Shown: positions 51,449 through 60,769, counted from the stretch's first letter. The stretch is DNA of 64,000 bases from Paraburkholderia acidicola (GCF_002362315.1 NZ_MTZV01000006.1:1550001-1614000), one strand, 5' to 3'. The notes: generated by a model from the sequence alone, not told the origin. Numbers and translations are program-made.

Positions 51449-53179
51449 TTACAGCCCGAGCATCTGTTTCAGTTGCAACATCTCCTGCTGCCACGCCTGC
51501 TGCAAATGCGGCTTTTGATGTTTTGGCTTGCGCGCCAGGTCTGCGGCCAACCAGTCTTCCAGTTCGCACAAACGCTGCCATTGCAACTCGGCCTCACTGT
51601 CGGTGGATGGCTCGCCAGCGTGAACCGGTGCTGTAGCGGGAGCAACCCCGGACACCGGTACATCATCACGCGCCGTGAACAGATCCTGATACGCCCTCGC
51701 CGCATCCGGCCACTCCTGCAACCGACCGTTATTGATCGCCCAAAAGCGATTGCAACTGTGCTCGATCAACTCGCGGTCGTGCGAAACCAGTATAAAACCG
51801 CCCGCAAACTCAGCCAGCGCAACGGCCAGTTCATGTTTGCCTTCCATGTCCAGGTGGTTGGTCGGTTCATCGAGCCACCACAAGTGATAACTGGCCATCG
51901 ATAGCGCGAGAAACAGTAGACGTGCCCGCTCGCCGCCACTAAGCGTCGCCACGGTCTGGCTGTGCCGCGAATAGGCAAACCCCGCGGCGATCAATGCCTG
52001 TCGTCGCTCCCTGTCGCCCACCGGAGCAAACTTGTAGAGCGCATCGGGTAGCGTCGCGTTGTCGTCCAGTTGCTGCAACGACTGATCGTAGTACGCAATG
52101 CGCGCCGCGGGATGAAAACGCCAGCCGTGGCGCGCTTCACCTTGCTGCACATCGCTCCAGCACTGGCGCAACAACGACGACTTGCCGGTGCCGTTGCTGC
52201 CCAGAAGCGCGACCTTGTCACCGGGCCGCAGCCACAAGTGATCGATCTCAAACAACAACGGCTGCCCGGGTTGCGCGCGCACCTGCAAGCCTTCGAATGC
52301 GAGCAGACGGTCGGCCGCCAGCGGTCTGCCCTGCAATTTCAGGCGCCAGGGGCTACCGCGGCTGACGAACGTTTGATCGTCTTTCAGCTTATCGACGCGC
52401 CGTTGAATGGACTTCGCCTGGCGCAGCAGTTTCTCGTTGTCGTGCTCACGGCCCCATATCGCCAGACGTTTGCTGCTGGCAGCGAGGCGGTCGATTTCCT
52501 TTTGCTCGCCGGCATGGCGCGCCTGCGCGGCCACGTCAGCCTCGGCCAGCGCAGTCAATGCCCGGCTACACGGCATATCGAAGCTGTACAACCGCCGATC
52601 GCGCAGGATCCAGCTCTTGTCGCTGAGCGTGTCCAGCAGTCGCGGATCGTGGGACACCAGAATGAAACCGCCCTGCCAGCGGCGCAGAAAATCTTCGAGC
52701 CACAGTAGCGAAGGCAGATCCAGATGGTTGCTCGGCTCATCGAGTAACAGCAAGTTCGGCTCGAGTAACACAGCGCGCCCCAACAGCAAACGGGTGTGCT
52801 GACCACCGCTCAGGCTGGACACCACCGTGTGTGCTTCCGCCGATAACGCCAGTTCGTCCAGCAGGCTATCGACGCGCCAATGCTGCGCCGGTTGTGCGCT
52901 AACAACCTGCAGCAATGCATCGCGTGTCGTTAGACCAGCCAGTCCCGGTGGCAGATGCTGCTCGACGTGCTGCAGGCGACACTGCCCCGCGTACTGCACG
53001 CTGCCAGCACTGGGCTCGCGACTGCCGGCCAGGATGCCGAGCAAACTGCTCTTGCCACAGCCGTTGTGGCCCAACAGGCCGATGCGGTCACCGAGTTTTA
53101 CGGTAAAGGAAAGATCGTGAAACAGCGGACCGTGAACGGTGTCCAGCTGCAGGGAAAGTGCGGAAATCAGGGTTGTCAT
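51449..53179 (-). CDS. ABC-F family ATPase (ribosome-associated translation or resistance factor)
   Basis: A 576-residue protein with two ABC ATPase domains and no membrane segment. Domain 1 has GHNGCGKSS near residues 37-45, LSGGQ near 124 and LLLDEPSNHLDL near 148. Domain 2 has GSNGTGKSS near 330, LSGGERAR near 413 and WWLDEPTNHLDM near 435. The linker between them, about 190-290 (SSKRLAIWGREHDNEKLLRQ), is charged and helical, as in the P-site tRNA interaction motif of ABC-F factors. Members act on the ribosome, some giving resistance to macrolide, lincosamide or pleuromutilin drugs. A leader peptide upstream suggests drug- or stalling-induced expression. Confidence 0.9.
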   Translation of the reverse strand: MTTLISALSLQLDTVHGPLFHDLSFTVKLGDRIGLLGHNGCGKSSLLGILAGSREPSAGSVQYAGQCRLQHVEQHLPPGLAGLTTRDALLQVVSAQPAQHWRVDSLLDELALSAEAHTVVSSLSGGQHTRLLLGRAVLLEPNLLLLDEPSNHLDLPSLLWLEDFLRRWQGGFILVSHDPRLLDTLSDKSWILRDRRLYSFDMPCSRALTALAEADVAAQARHAGEQKEIDRLAASSKRLAIWGREHDNEKLLRQAKSIQRRVDKLKDDQTFVSRGSPWRLKLQGRPLAADRLLAFEGLQVRAQPGQPLLFEIDHLWLRPGDKVALLGSNGTGKSSLLRQCWSDVQQGEARHGWRFHPAARIAYYDQSLQQLDDNATLPDALYKFAPVGDRERRQALIAAGFAYSRHSQTVATLSGGERARLLFLALSMASYHLWWLDEPTNHLDMEGKHELAVALAEFAGGFILVSHDRELIEHSCNRFWAINNGRLQEWPDAARAYQDLFTARDDVPVSGVAPATAPVHAGEPSTDSEAELQWQRLCELEDWLAADLARKPKHQKPHLQQAWQQEMLQLKQMLGL

Positions 53180-53325
53180 GCTCTTGCTCGCGTTTCATTG
53201 GGACGTGCTTGTCCCTGTCAACAGGAGCGCTGGCGACAACGGTAGAGTCGAGAAAGGACTCGGGAGGGTGGAGTGGGCTTTGCTCTGACCGGGTTATCGC
53301 AGCGCGATGGAACTCAGGCAAGAGC
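53180..53325 (-). promoter_or_regulatory. Candidate translational attenuator of the ABC-F gene
   Basis: Eight minus-strand bases inside the leader ORF, GCTCTTGC (plus 53318-53325), are perfectly complementary to GCAAGAGC (plus 53180-53187), which touches the ABC-F ATG and contains its only ribosome-site-like purines. Between them lie local hairpins GAGTC/GACTC and GGGAC/GTCCC. If the pair forms, ABC-F initiation is hidden; a ribosome stalled early in the leader would prevent it. Worked out by eye, without energy calculation. Confidence 0.5.
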
Positions 53326-53380
53326 GGGTAAATGTGCTGGACAGATGTGCCAACCACAGTGGGCGCACGAGCAAAACCAT
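53294..53380 (-). CDS. Leader peptide upstream of the ABC-F gene
   Basis: A 28-codon ORF beginning MVLLVRPLWLAHLSS and ending in ALR. Its ribosome site AAGGAGG, six bases before the ATG, is the best in the whole window, far better than that of the ABC-F gene itself. The stop codon is 114 bp before the ABC-F start. Short well-translated leaders in front of ABC-F and other ribosome-targeting resistance genes are known to sense ribosome stalling. Here that function is inferred from position, strong initiation and RNA complementarity. Confidence 0.65.
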   Translation of the reverse strand: MVLLVRPLWLAHLSSTFTRSCLSSIALR

Positions 53381-53489
53381 ATTTACCTCCTTTTTAAAAA
53401 AGAGTGAGAAGTGCGCGGGAGTTTAACCCCGCTCGGGGCCTGCATACAAGTTGCTGGCGCAACCGTACCTGACGCTGCGGGAGTTCCGG

Positions 53490-54206
53490 CTAGGAAACAA
53501 CGACCGTAAACTCGACTCCCGATTCGAAGTCCAGGGTCGTGCTGGAAAAACGTGGGTTGTGCTCGAGGTAGTGCTTGTAGGCCTGTACGGCGTCTTCGGC
53601 GGTGTACATATTGTCGGCAAGCACGATCGATCCCGGCCGCAGAAGAGGCTCGACTTGCCTGAAGAGACGCAGATACGCATCGGCCCAGATGTCGATAAAC
53701 ACGATGTCGAAGGTTCCGTCCAGTTCCGCGACAGTCTCGAACACATCGCCTTCGCGAAGATCGACATACGACTCGACGCCTGCGGTCCGGATATGTTCGC
53801 GAAGCTGGGCACACTTTGCAGCGTCGCGTTCGGTGGCGATGACGGTCCCGCTACCCAGCGTGCGCAACGCCTCGGCGAAATACAGTGTCGACACGCCGCA
53901 GGAACTGCCGAGTTCGAGGATTCTCGACGGCCGGTGCGCAAGCACCATGTTGCGCAGGAACTGTCCCATGCCCGCGGATATCGCCAGCAACAGCTCGACG
54001 CCTTGCGAGGATTCCGCATCCTCGCTCGATAAACCGTTTTCGCGCAGAAACCTGCCGCGTAGTCGCGGCACAAGCGCACTGTATTGCTCCGCAAGGTCTG
54101 CGAGTTCTTCGCTTGATCCGTGGAACTGTGCGCGCGCACGGGCCATCGTTTCAGCGGTGCTCTGTTCGTGAAGTCGATTCAGAAGCGCAGTGCCTGGTGA
54201 TGGCAT
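53490..54206 (-). CDS. SAM-dependent O-methyltransferase-like protein
   Basis: A 238-residue class I methyltransferase resembling the caffeoyl-CoA/catechol O-methyltransferase group. Motif I is ILELGSSCGVSTLYFAEAL near residue 95, the acidic motif ATERDAAKC near 124, and FDIVFIDIWADAYLRLF near 165 supplies metal-binding Asp residues. The N-terminal helices (about 1-80) fit this family's cap. A GC hairpin at 53427-53438 after its stop may end its transcript before the ABC-F leader. Substrate unknown. Confidence 0.85.
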   Translation of the reverse strand: MPSPGTALLNRLHEQSTAETMARARAQFHGSSEELADLAEQYSALVPRLRGRFLRENGLSSEDAESSQGVELLLAISAGMGQFLRNMVLAHRPSRILELGSSCGVSTLYFAEALRTLGSGTVIATERDAAKCAQLREHIRTAGVESYVDLREGDVFETVAELDGTFDIVFIDIWADAYLRLFRQVEPLLRPGSIVLADNMYTAEDAVQAYKHYLEHNPRFSSTTLDFESGVEFTVVVS

Positions 54207-54285
54207 GTCCTCTCCCTGTCAGATCGGTGGCGTTGATCGGTTGTCACCGTGAGGACGTCCTGAAACCGCGAATATTGTGGCCGGC

Positions 54286-55182
54286 CTACTGAAACGCGGC
54301 GACAAGATAATCGATGAGCACCCTCACCCGCATCGGCACGCGACGGCCCGCCGCATAGACGAGATGGATGGGTACCCGCTCCGGCTGCGCTTCCGGTAGC
54401 AGTACCTGAACCTGGCCGGAACGGATCTCTTCTGCCAGCAGCCAGAACGGCGCCTGAGAAATACCCAGGCCGCACAGTACAGCGGCGCGAATATGCTCGG
54501 CGTCGCCGGTCAGCAGCGAACCGTGCGGAACGTAGGAGACGGTTTCGCGCCCGACCTTGAGTGACCAGGGGTAACGTTCACGGCCTTTCGCAAAGACAAT
54601 GCAGGTGTGCGTGTCCAGATCCGCGATGCGAGCCGGCACACCTTTCGCGGCAAGATACTCAGGGGTGGCCACCAGGACGAAATCGGTCTCGGACAACTTC
54701 CTCGCCGTGAGCGAAGAGTCCACCAGTTGCCCGTGGCGAATAGCCAGATCGACACCCTCTCCCACCAGGTCGACCTGGCGCTCCGATACCGACAGTTCGA
54801 TCGAGACATCCGGATACCGTCGAAAGAACTCGGGAAGTAGCGGCGTAATGCAAAGCCGGCCATGCGCCGGCGCGGTATTGATCCTGATCAGCCCGCGTGG
54901 CAATTGCTGGCGCTCGCCAACGGAAGACTCGATCGCGTCGAAATCGTCCACCCATTGCTTGGCCGACTCGTAGAACGTCTGCCCCGCTTCCGTGATCACG
55001 ACGCGGCGCGAGGTACGCAAAACCAGTTGAGCGCCCAGATGCCGTTCCAGCGCAACGATCTGCTTGCTGACGGCAGGCTGTCCGATCCCCTCCTCGCGCC
55101 CCACGGCAGAAAAGCTGCCGCGTTCGACAAGGCGCACAAACAGGCGAATTGCATCCAGTCGGTCCATGTATGGCATCACCAT
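54286..55182 (-). CDS. LysR-family transcriptional regulator
   Basis: A 298-residue LysR protein (CrgA/DmlR-like): helix-turn-helix within about residues 8-65 (GSFSAVGREEGIGQPAVSKQ) and effector domain about 90-290. Starts at 55182, 55176 or 55167 (all ATG) are possible; the family usually begins at MDRLDAIRLF, i.e. 55167. It is divergent from an alcohol-dehydrogenase-like gene, which is the probable target, with a palindrome directly upstream. Confidence 0.88.
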   Translation of the reverse strand: MVMPYMDRLDAIRLFVRLVERGSFSAVGREEGIGQPAVSKQIVALERHLGAQLVLRTSRRVVITEAGQTFYESAKQWVDDFDAIESSVGERQQLPRGLIRINTAPAHGRLCITPLLPEFFRRYPDVSIELSVSERQVDLVGEGVDLAIRHGQLVDSSLTARKLSETDFVLVATPEYLAAKGVPARIADLDTHTCIVFAKGRERYPWSLKVGRETVSYVPHGSLLTGDAEHIRAAVLCGLGISQAPFWLLAEEIRSGQVQVLLPEAQPERVPIHLVYAAGRRVPMRVRVLIDYLVAAFQ

Positions 55183-55184
55183 CA

Positions 55185-55199
55185 ATTCCAGAATGGAAT
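55185..55199. promoter_or_regulatory. Candidate LysR operator
   Basis: Perfect palindrome ATTCCA-GAA-TGGAAT immediately upstream of the LysR start and 108 bp before the oxidoreductase ATG. A protein bound here would block LysR transcription or translation initiation, as in autoregulation. Inferred from symmetry. Confidence 0.45.
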
Positions 55200-55307
55200 C
55201 GATGGTATGTCTCGAAGCGACGTTTCGGCAATGGATGAAGTTGCTTATGTTACGGGCTGCGCCATCACGGCGACCTGAACCGACACCGAAACAAAAGGAG
55301 CGTATTG

Positions 55308-56303
55308 ATGAAAGCGATTTGCGTCACGCCCAGCCGAGGGCTAGAAGTTCGCGACATCCCGACCCCGGACCAGCCCGCGCCGGGCCATGTCGTCATCGAC
55401 ATGGATGCGTCCGCAATCAACCATGGCGACAAGACTTTCCTGAGAGCACCCAACGCGGCGGGCAGCATACCGGTAAGCGGTCGCCACGATGTGTGGGGTG
55501 CTTCGGGATCGGGGCGTGTCGTCGCGCTGGGAGCAGGTGTCCCGCAGGAATATGCGGGCAAGCAGGTGGCGATCTACCGCGCGCTCGCCAGAAGCCCGGA
55601 GAACGTCGGACTGTGGTGCGAGAAAGCGCATATGCGTTACACGAGTTGCCTGATCCTGCCCGATCATGTTCGCGCAAGGGACTATTGCGGCTCGCTCGTC
55701 AACGTCATGACGGCCTACGCTTTTCTCGAAGAGATCGCTGAAGCGGGTCACAAGGGCGTGATTGTCACGGCCGGGAATTCGGCGACCGGCTATGCGCTCG
55801 CTGCGCTCGCACGCAGAAGGAACGTACCCGCGATTTTCCTCGTGCGCACCGAGGCAGCGCGTGAAGCGCTGCGCGGGTCGGGTGTGGAGCATGTCATCGT
55901 CACGCGTGAAGGCTTCACCGATACGCTTGCCGCGTTATCCACCGAACTCGAGACGACCGCTGTGTTCGACGGCGTCGGCGGTGACCTGCTCGGGAACATT
56001 GCCCCCAGCCTGCCGATGAACGCCACGATCTATTTCTATGGGTTCCTTGGCGGGAGCACACCGGCATCGATCGAGTCCGCACTCTTCATGATGAAGAATC
56101 TGACCATGCGGCGTTTCAGCAATTACGACAGCAGGACCGTGAAGGATCAGGACAGGCTCGTTGCTGCACTGAAGGCGCTTGAAGGTGTGATCGACGATCC
56201 GATGTTCGCGACCCGAATCGGCCAGGAATTCAGCCACGATCAGATCGAGCTGGCCATGGCGTACAAATCGCTCGACGGGAGTAAAGCTGTCCTGGTTGCA
56301 TAG
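55308..56303 (+). CDS. Zinc-type alcohol dehydrogenase-like oxidoreductase (quinone reductase group)
   Basis: A 331-residue medium-chain reductase. The N-terminal GroES-like domain (about 1-120) lacks the usual Cys-rich structural zinc loop, pointing to the quinone oxidoreductase branch. The Rossmann part has VIVTAGNSATGYALAAL near 146-162 for NADPH and AVFDGVGGDLLGNI near 220. The ATG at 55308 follows AAGGAG. It is divergent from a LysR regulator. It probably reduces an electrophilic quinone or enone. Substrate unknown. Confidence 0.88.
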   Translation: MKAICVTPSRGLEVRDIPTPDQPAPGHVVIDMDASAINHGDKTFLRAPNAAGSIPVSGRHDVWGASGSGRVVALGAGVPQEYAGKQVAIYRALARSPENVGLWCEKAHMRYTSCLILPDHVRARDYCGSLVNVMTAYAFLEEIAEAGHKGVIVTAGNSATGYALAALARRRNVPAIFLVRTEAAREALRGSGVEHVIVTREGFTDTLAALSTELETTAVFDGVGGDLLGNIAPSLPMNATIYFYGFLGGSTPASIESALFMMKNLTMRRFSNYDSRTVKDQDRLVAALKALEGVIDDPMFATRIGQEFSHDQIELAMAYKSLDGSKAVLVA

Positions 56304-56791
56304 ATTTCGGCATTTATTGCATTCTTCGTTTTATCGAGTGGATGCCAATCGGATAAATTGCGGAGCGAATAAATTGCGAATTGAATAAATCGATAAAATC
56401 ATTTAAAAGAATTTGACAACGAGTCACCCGCATGATCCCATCCAGCTATACCCGATCGGCAGACCGATTAATTTCTTTCAATTAGAAATTAATTGAATTT
56501 GGCTCGGCATTTACACGGAAACCAGGAAGTTCTGTAGTTACATAATTTGCGCTGATATTTAAGGTTTTCTTTTATAAAGAGAAAACCCTTATCGAATTGC
56601 GTGCTCATTATCTGGGTAACGCCGCTCGACGCCTGCTGACTGCGTCTTGTAGAGACGCGTCCAGCCGCAGGCCACACCACAACTATCCGCATACGCGCTT
56701 CAAAGAAAGTGCGTGAGTCACTGGGACTGGGCATGTTCTCGCGAATATGCCATCCCAGCAGTTGTTCCCCTATCGCAATCAGGAGATGTTC
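56304..56791. other. AT-rich control region before the chitinase-like gene
   Basis: About 490 bp without a gene and far richer in A and T than its surroundings, especially 56320-56420 and 56460-56590. It contains direct repeats AATAAATTGCG and GATAAATTGCG-like units near 56350-56400. An inverted repeat CAATT-AGAAATT-AATTG lies near 56479-56495, and TTGACA lies near 56414. This looks like a promoter region bound by a nucleoid protein or acquired from a lower-GC source. Confidence 0.5.
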
Positions 56792-57847
56792 ATGAGAACA
56801 GGAATGCTCAAAGGTCTTATAGCGATTCTTTCCGGATGTGCACTGGCGGCATGTGGAGATAGCGGTTCTGGCGGCGTAGCAAGCGTGGCACACCAGGAAA
56901 AGGCAGTGGCGGCAGCAGCGGTACCGGGCGGATTTCTATTTAGTCCCTATAAGGACATCACGATCAGCCTGAACTGGAACACAAATGTGATCTCCACCAA
57001 CGTGACCGGTTCGCTTCAACCGATCCTGAACGTATTGCCGGGCAACCTCAGCACCCTGACGTGGGCCTTTGCCACCGGAGAGTGCGGTAGCGAAAACTGG
57101 GGCGGACTGCAGCCGTCGATGGTCGCCAGCGCCAACGTGCAAAACATGGTGAATGCCGGGAAGAAGTACATCCTGTCGACCGGGGGCGCGGCGGGGACGT
57201 TTACCTGCGGCACGGATGCCGGATTCCAGAAATTTATCCAGACCTACAACTCGGCCAATCTCGTGGGCGTCGATTTCGACATCGAACAAGGCCAGAGCCA
57301 GGACATCATCAACAATCTGGTCCAGCGGGTCATCACCGCGCAGCGCACCTATCCGCAGTTGCGTTTCAGCTTCACGATCGCGACGCTCGGTGGCAATACG
57401 CCGCAAAGCCTGGGGGGCGAGGGCGTCATGGTCATGAACGCCATCAAGAGCTATGGGCTGACCAACTACACGGTCAATCTGATGGCGATGGATTACGGCA
57501 GTACCAGCGCATCGAACTGCACGATCAGCAACGGGCAGTGCGAGATGGGCCAGTCTGCCGTGCAATCGGCGATCAATCTGCACAGCTACTACGGCGTTCC
57601 GTATTCGCAGATCGAACTGACACCGATGATCGGCGGCAATGATACGCAGGGCGAAACGTTCACGCTCGCCGATGTGGCCACGGTCACCTCGTTCGCCCAG
57701 CAGAACGGGCTCGCGGGGGTTCATTTCTGGTCATTCGATCGCGATGATGACTGCACCCAAAGTTACTCTTCGCCGACCTGCAACAGCTATGGACAAGCCG
57801 GCACGCTGGGCTTCACCAACCGGTTCCTGTCCGCGTTGAATCTCTAA
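56792..57847 (+). CDS. GH18 chitinase-like lipoprotein
   Basis: A 351-residue secreted protein. The N-terminus MRTGMLKGLIAILSGCALAAC has a lipobox LAAC with the lipidated Cys at 21, so it is membrane-anchored. The GH18 barrel carries LVGVDFDIEQ (near residue 158), matching DxDxE with the Glu as catalytic acid, and ends with GVHFWSFDRDDDC near 310. The start at 56792 follows AGGAGATG. It would cleave beta-1,4-linked N-acetylglucosamine chains (chitin). It lies 113 bp before a GH64 glucanase gene, which suggests shared action on fungal walls. Confidence 0.88.
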   Translation: MRTGMLKGLIAILSGCALAACGDSGSGGVASVAHQEKAVAAAAVPGGFLFSPYKDITISLNWNTNVISTNVTGSLQPILNVLPGNLSTLTWAFATGECGSENWGGLQPSMVASANVQNMVNAGKKYILSTGGAAGTFTCGTDAGFQKFIQTYNSANLVGVDFDIEQGQSQDIINNLVQRVITAQRTYPQLRFSFTIATLGGNTPQSLGGEGVMVMNAIKSYGLTNYTVNLMAMDYGSTSASNCTISNGQCEMGQSAVQSAINLHSYYGVPYSQIELTPMIGGNDTQGETFTLADVATVTSFAQQNGLAGVHFWSFDRDDDCTQSYSSPTCNSYGQAGTLGFTNRFLSALNL

Positions 57848-57960
57848 CGTCTCTGGACATAGGCGTGCGGAGCAGGCGACGACGCCTGCTCCTGTCGAGA
57901 GAAAAATCCTGGTCGACCCCGGCAGGGGTGAGACAGCAAGATAAAAACGGAGAGAAAGAG

Positions 57961-59472
57961 ATGAGACAGCAGCAAGCGAAATTAACGGCTGGCAGGCTCG
58001 CAAGAATGCTTTCTACGGCGCTACTGATTGCAGCGGCCGCCAATGTGCTCTATGCGACACCGGGTCAGGCAGCCACGCCGCCGGCATCATCCGCGGGTAG
58101 CTACACGATCGTCAACAGCAACACGGTCCGGTTTAACGCCTCAGGTGGGTCGTGGGTCATCTTGCACTACGTCGTGGGTAGCGGATCGCAACTCAACGTC
58201 GCCATGACCATGTCTGGAACGAGCGGAACGTATACCGTGCCCAACCTTCCCGCTGGCAGCGTAGTGAACTATTCGTTCACTGTCGGCCAGGCAAACGGCT
58301 CCGCGTATGACACGGCATGGAGCCAGCTGACGATGGGCTCGTCGACACCCGCCTCCGGATCGTTCCCGGCCACTGGAACCACGATCAATCTGGTGAACGG
58401 CACCAACGGTGCGTACCCGGATAGCCAGGTGTACTGGACGATGGTCGGAATGGACCCAACGAATAACAACGCCTATGTCCACGTCAATTGCTCGGGGGCG
58501 CTCGTCCCCATGAGTGCCGGCGACGACTCCGAACAGACCAAGAACGGTATCGGCTACGCGAACTATTCGATTCCGCTGTCGCAATGCAAGTCGATCACGA
58601 TCCCGCAGATCACGTCCGCGCGGCTCTATCTGAGCGTGGGTAGCACCATGTACCTGCAAGCGGTAGGCAGCCCCGTAACGGGCTATACAGGGCCTAATAT
58701 CGACAATCCAACCGATCCGAACATCGACGTCACGTTCGACTTCGTCGAGCTGGACGTGAATACCGCGAATTTCTTCGGCAATACCACGCGCGTCGATCAG
58801 TTTGGTTTCCCGGTGCAGTTGCGACTGCAAGGTCAAGGCGGGTACGACCAGACGGTCGGCGAGACGGAAACGCGTGCGGCGCTGTTCCAGGAGTTCCAGG
58901 CGCAGGTGCCGGGGCCATTTCAGGGACTCGTGCAGTCGCCGTACCGGATCGTTGCACCGGCACACGGCAGCTTCAATACGGGCGGTGCGAACGGGACCTA
59001 TCTGGATAGCTACATTCAGTCCGTCTGGAATCAGTACACCTCGCAAAGCCTGACCTTCACCGATGCGCAGGGGACCTTCACGGGCCATGTCGTCAATGGA
59101 CAGTTCCAGTTCACGGATGGCCAGGGCACGTACTACATCAACGCCAAACCAACGACGGCCGAAGTACTGCTTGGCAACGGTGTCCTTAACGATGCATCGA
59201 ACGCCGCACCCGGTGTACCGACCGCCAAACAGTTGCAGATCCAGGCCCAGCTATGCGCAGCGTTAAACCGCCATGTTGCGGAGAACGCCGCACTCTGGGC
59301 CACTTCCGGCAACTTCTATGCGACGCAGCCGACCAACTCGTACTCGCAGTTCTGGCACGCGCACGCGATCAACAACCTGACCTATGGATTCCCCTATGAC
59401 GATGTGAATGGATTTAGCTCTTCGCTGGTGGGCACCAACCCGACCATTGCAACGATTACGGTGGGCTGGTAA
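57961..59472 (+). CDS. Secreted beta-1,3-glucanase (CBM56 plus GH64)
   Basis: A 503-residue exported enzyme. The signal peptide (MRQQQAKLTAGRLARMLSTA, cleavage near GQA/AT at about 38) is followed by a CBM56-like beta-glucan-binding domain at about 45-125 (SYTIVNSNTVRFNASGGSWV). The GH64 thaumatin-like catalytic domain spans about 145-500, with TETRAALFQEF holding the candidate acidic catalytic residue and FWHAHAINNLTYGFPYDDVN near the end. GH64 enzymes release laminaripentaose from beta-1,3-glucan of fungal walls. GAGAGAAAGAG precedes the ATG. It is probably co-expressed with the chitinase-like gene. Confidence 0.9.
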   Translation: MRQQQAKLTAGRLARMLSTALLIAAAANVLYATPGQAATPPASSAGSYTIVNSNTVRFNASGGSWVILHYVVGSGSQLNVAMTMSGTSGTYTVPNLPAGSVVNYSFTVGQANGSAYDTAWSQLTMGSSTPASGSFPATGTTINLVNGTNGAYPDSQVYWTMVGMDPTNNNAYVHVNCSGALVPMSAGDDSEQTKNGIGYANYSIPLSQCKSITIPQITSARLYLSVGSTMYLQAVGSPVTGYTGPNIDNPTDPNIDVTFDFVELDVNTANFFGNTTRVDQFGFPVQLRLQGQGGYDQTVGETETRAALFQEFQAQVPGPFQGLVQSPYRIVAPAHGSFNTGGANGTYLDSYIQSVWNQYTSQSLTFTDAQGTFTGHVVNGQFQFTDGQGTYYINAKPTTAEVLLGNGVLNDASNAAPGVPTAKQLQIQAQLCAALNRHVAENAALWATSGNFYATQPTNSYSQFWHAHAINNLTYGFPYDDVNGFSSSLVGTNPTIATITVGW

Positions 59473-59549
59473 CTGCAGGCATTCGTTGGCACGGGCATCG
59501 CGCCCGTGCCATTCGCTCCGTGGGACGCCGTTGCGAACCACGGGGCACC

Positions 59550-60623
59550 TCAAACAAGGCGCAATCCGTTCTCCGGCAACACTTCCTGAATGACGGCGAA
59601 CCGATGCTCCTTCACTGCATCGTGGAATTTCCGGTAGTCGCTTTGCTCGAACGCCGGAGTCCAGAGCGGCATTGAACCGCCATCGCCCTTAACCTTGATG
59701 CCTGTCGCCTTGTGCTTCCAGGAACCGGGTCCTTTAGGGACGTAAGCAACCAGTTCCTCCTTCAAACCCGGGAACGCACCCGCTGCCAACCAGTCGTGGA
59801 TGACCTCCAGCCGTGCGTTTTCGTCCGTGTTCACATTGGTCGAAAGCAGTTCGCGCAACACACTCTTCGCATCGGCTTTCAGGCCCGGCTGGGTATCCAG
59901 ATCATCTGCGCCTGCGCAGTACGCCTGCACGGCGCGGCAAGCCATGTCGGCGGCGACGAGGAAGTCGGGGAGATTGTCCCGTACCACGCGATGTCCCTTG
60001 CCGTTGATGTAGTGCCATTTCGCCCACGGCTGGTCGGGGTAGTGCAGAGCGGCGCCATGTCCTAGCGGAACGGTACGAGAAAGCACTTCGGCCTCGACAT
60101 CTTCGACCAGGTGGTCAGTTGCGCGCCGGAGATGTTCAAACCATTGTGCCGGGGTACAGTCTTCGGCTTCGAGGTGGCTGACCTTGTTGTAGTCGGACTC
60201 GATGCCGGAGAAACCCTGATGTGCCCAGGTATCGACATACGTGTGCAACGTCACGCCAAGCCGATGCAACGCGTTATCGGTACCTTTCTTCGCAATGGCC
60301 TTGAGAATGACGTCACGCGCAACCTTGCTGTCGGGACGGCAGACTGCGCGCTCCTCGAGGGTATCCCCTTCCCCTGCAGGGAGAAAATGAAACGGCGTCC
60401 AGACAAGTCGGTTCAACTCGTTGAACAGGTTCTCATAATCGAAAATCTTGTGGGCGCTGGCAATGCGCTCGAAGCGCTCGCCGCCCGCGAAATACAGCAA
60501 GCCCGGCGTTGTCGCATCGTCGACGTACTGACACGCGTGTGCCACGGTCGTTGCGTCCGCAACCGGTAGGCCGGCAAGTCTCGATACGACGTAAATGACG
60601 CCATAATGGAAATCGATATTCAT
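59550..60623 (-). CDS. DUF6765-family protein
   Basis: A 357-residue protein resembling the DUF6765 family. It is rich in His and Asp in positions that look metal-binding: MNIDFHYG at the start, VAHACQYVDDAT near 28, LHTYVDTWAHQGFSG near 140 and LGHGAALHYPDQPWAKWHY near 200, recalling zinc-dependent phospholipase C-like folds. No signal peptide. The start at 60623 is supported by AGAGAGACC; a longer frame to 60704 lacks conservation. Activity is not known. It is convergent with the glucanase gene and monocistronic. Confidence 0.75.
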   Translation of the reverse strand: MNIDFHYGVIYVVSRLAGLPVADATTVAHACQYVDDATTPGLLYFAGGERFERIASAHKIFDYENLFNELNRLVWTPFHFLPAGEGDTLEERAVCRPDSKVARDVILKAIAKKGTDNALHRLGVTLHTYVDTWAHQGFSGIESDYNKVSHLEAEDCTPAQWFEHLRRATDHLVEDVEAEVLSRTVPLGHGAALHYPDQPWAKWHYINGKGHRVVRDNLPDFLVAADMACRAVQAYCAGADDLDTQPGLKADAKSVLRELLSTNVNTDENARLEVIHDWLAAGAFPGLKEELVAYVPKGPGSWKHKATGIKVKGDGGSMPLWTPAFEQSDYRKFHDAVKEHRFAVIQEVLPENGLRLV

Positions 60624-60769
60624 GACTGGTCTCTCTTTTCTTCGCCTGTTGCGTAGTGGGGTCGCGGGCAGATTGTCTGCAAGTGTGCCCGATTCTTTAC
60701 GCACGGTTGACGGTTCGCGTTGGCGCTGCCTAAAGAACGAGTGTTACAGGACTTAATTTCAGCTTCAAG

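Noticed and set aside
53088..53357. 89-codon minus-strand ORF across the ABC-F leader region
   Set aside because: It overlaps both the well-initiated leader peptide and the ABC-F start in another frame and has no ribosome site.
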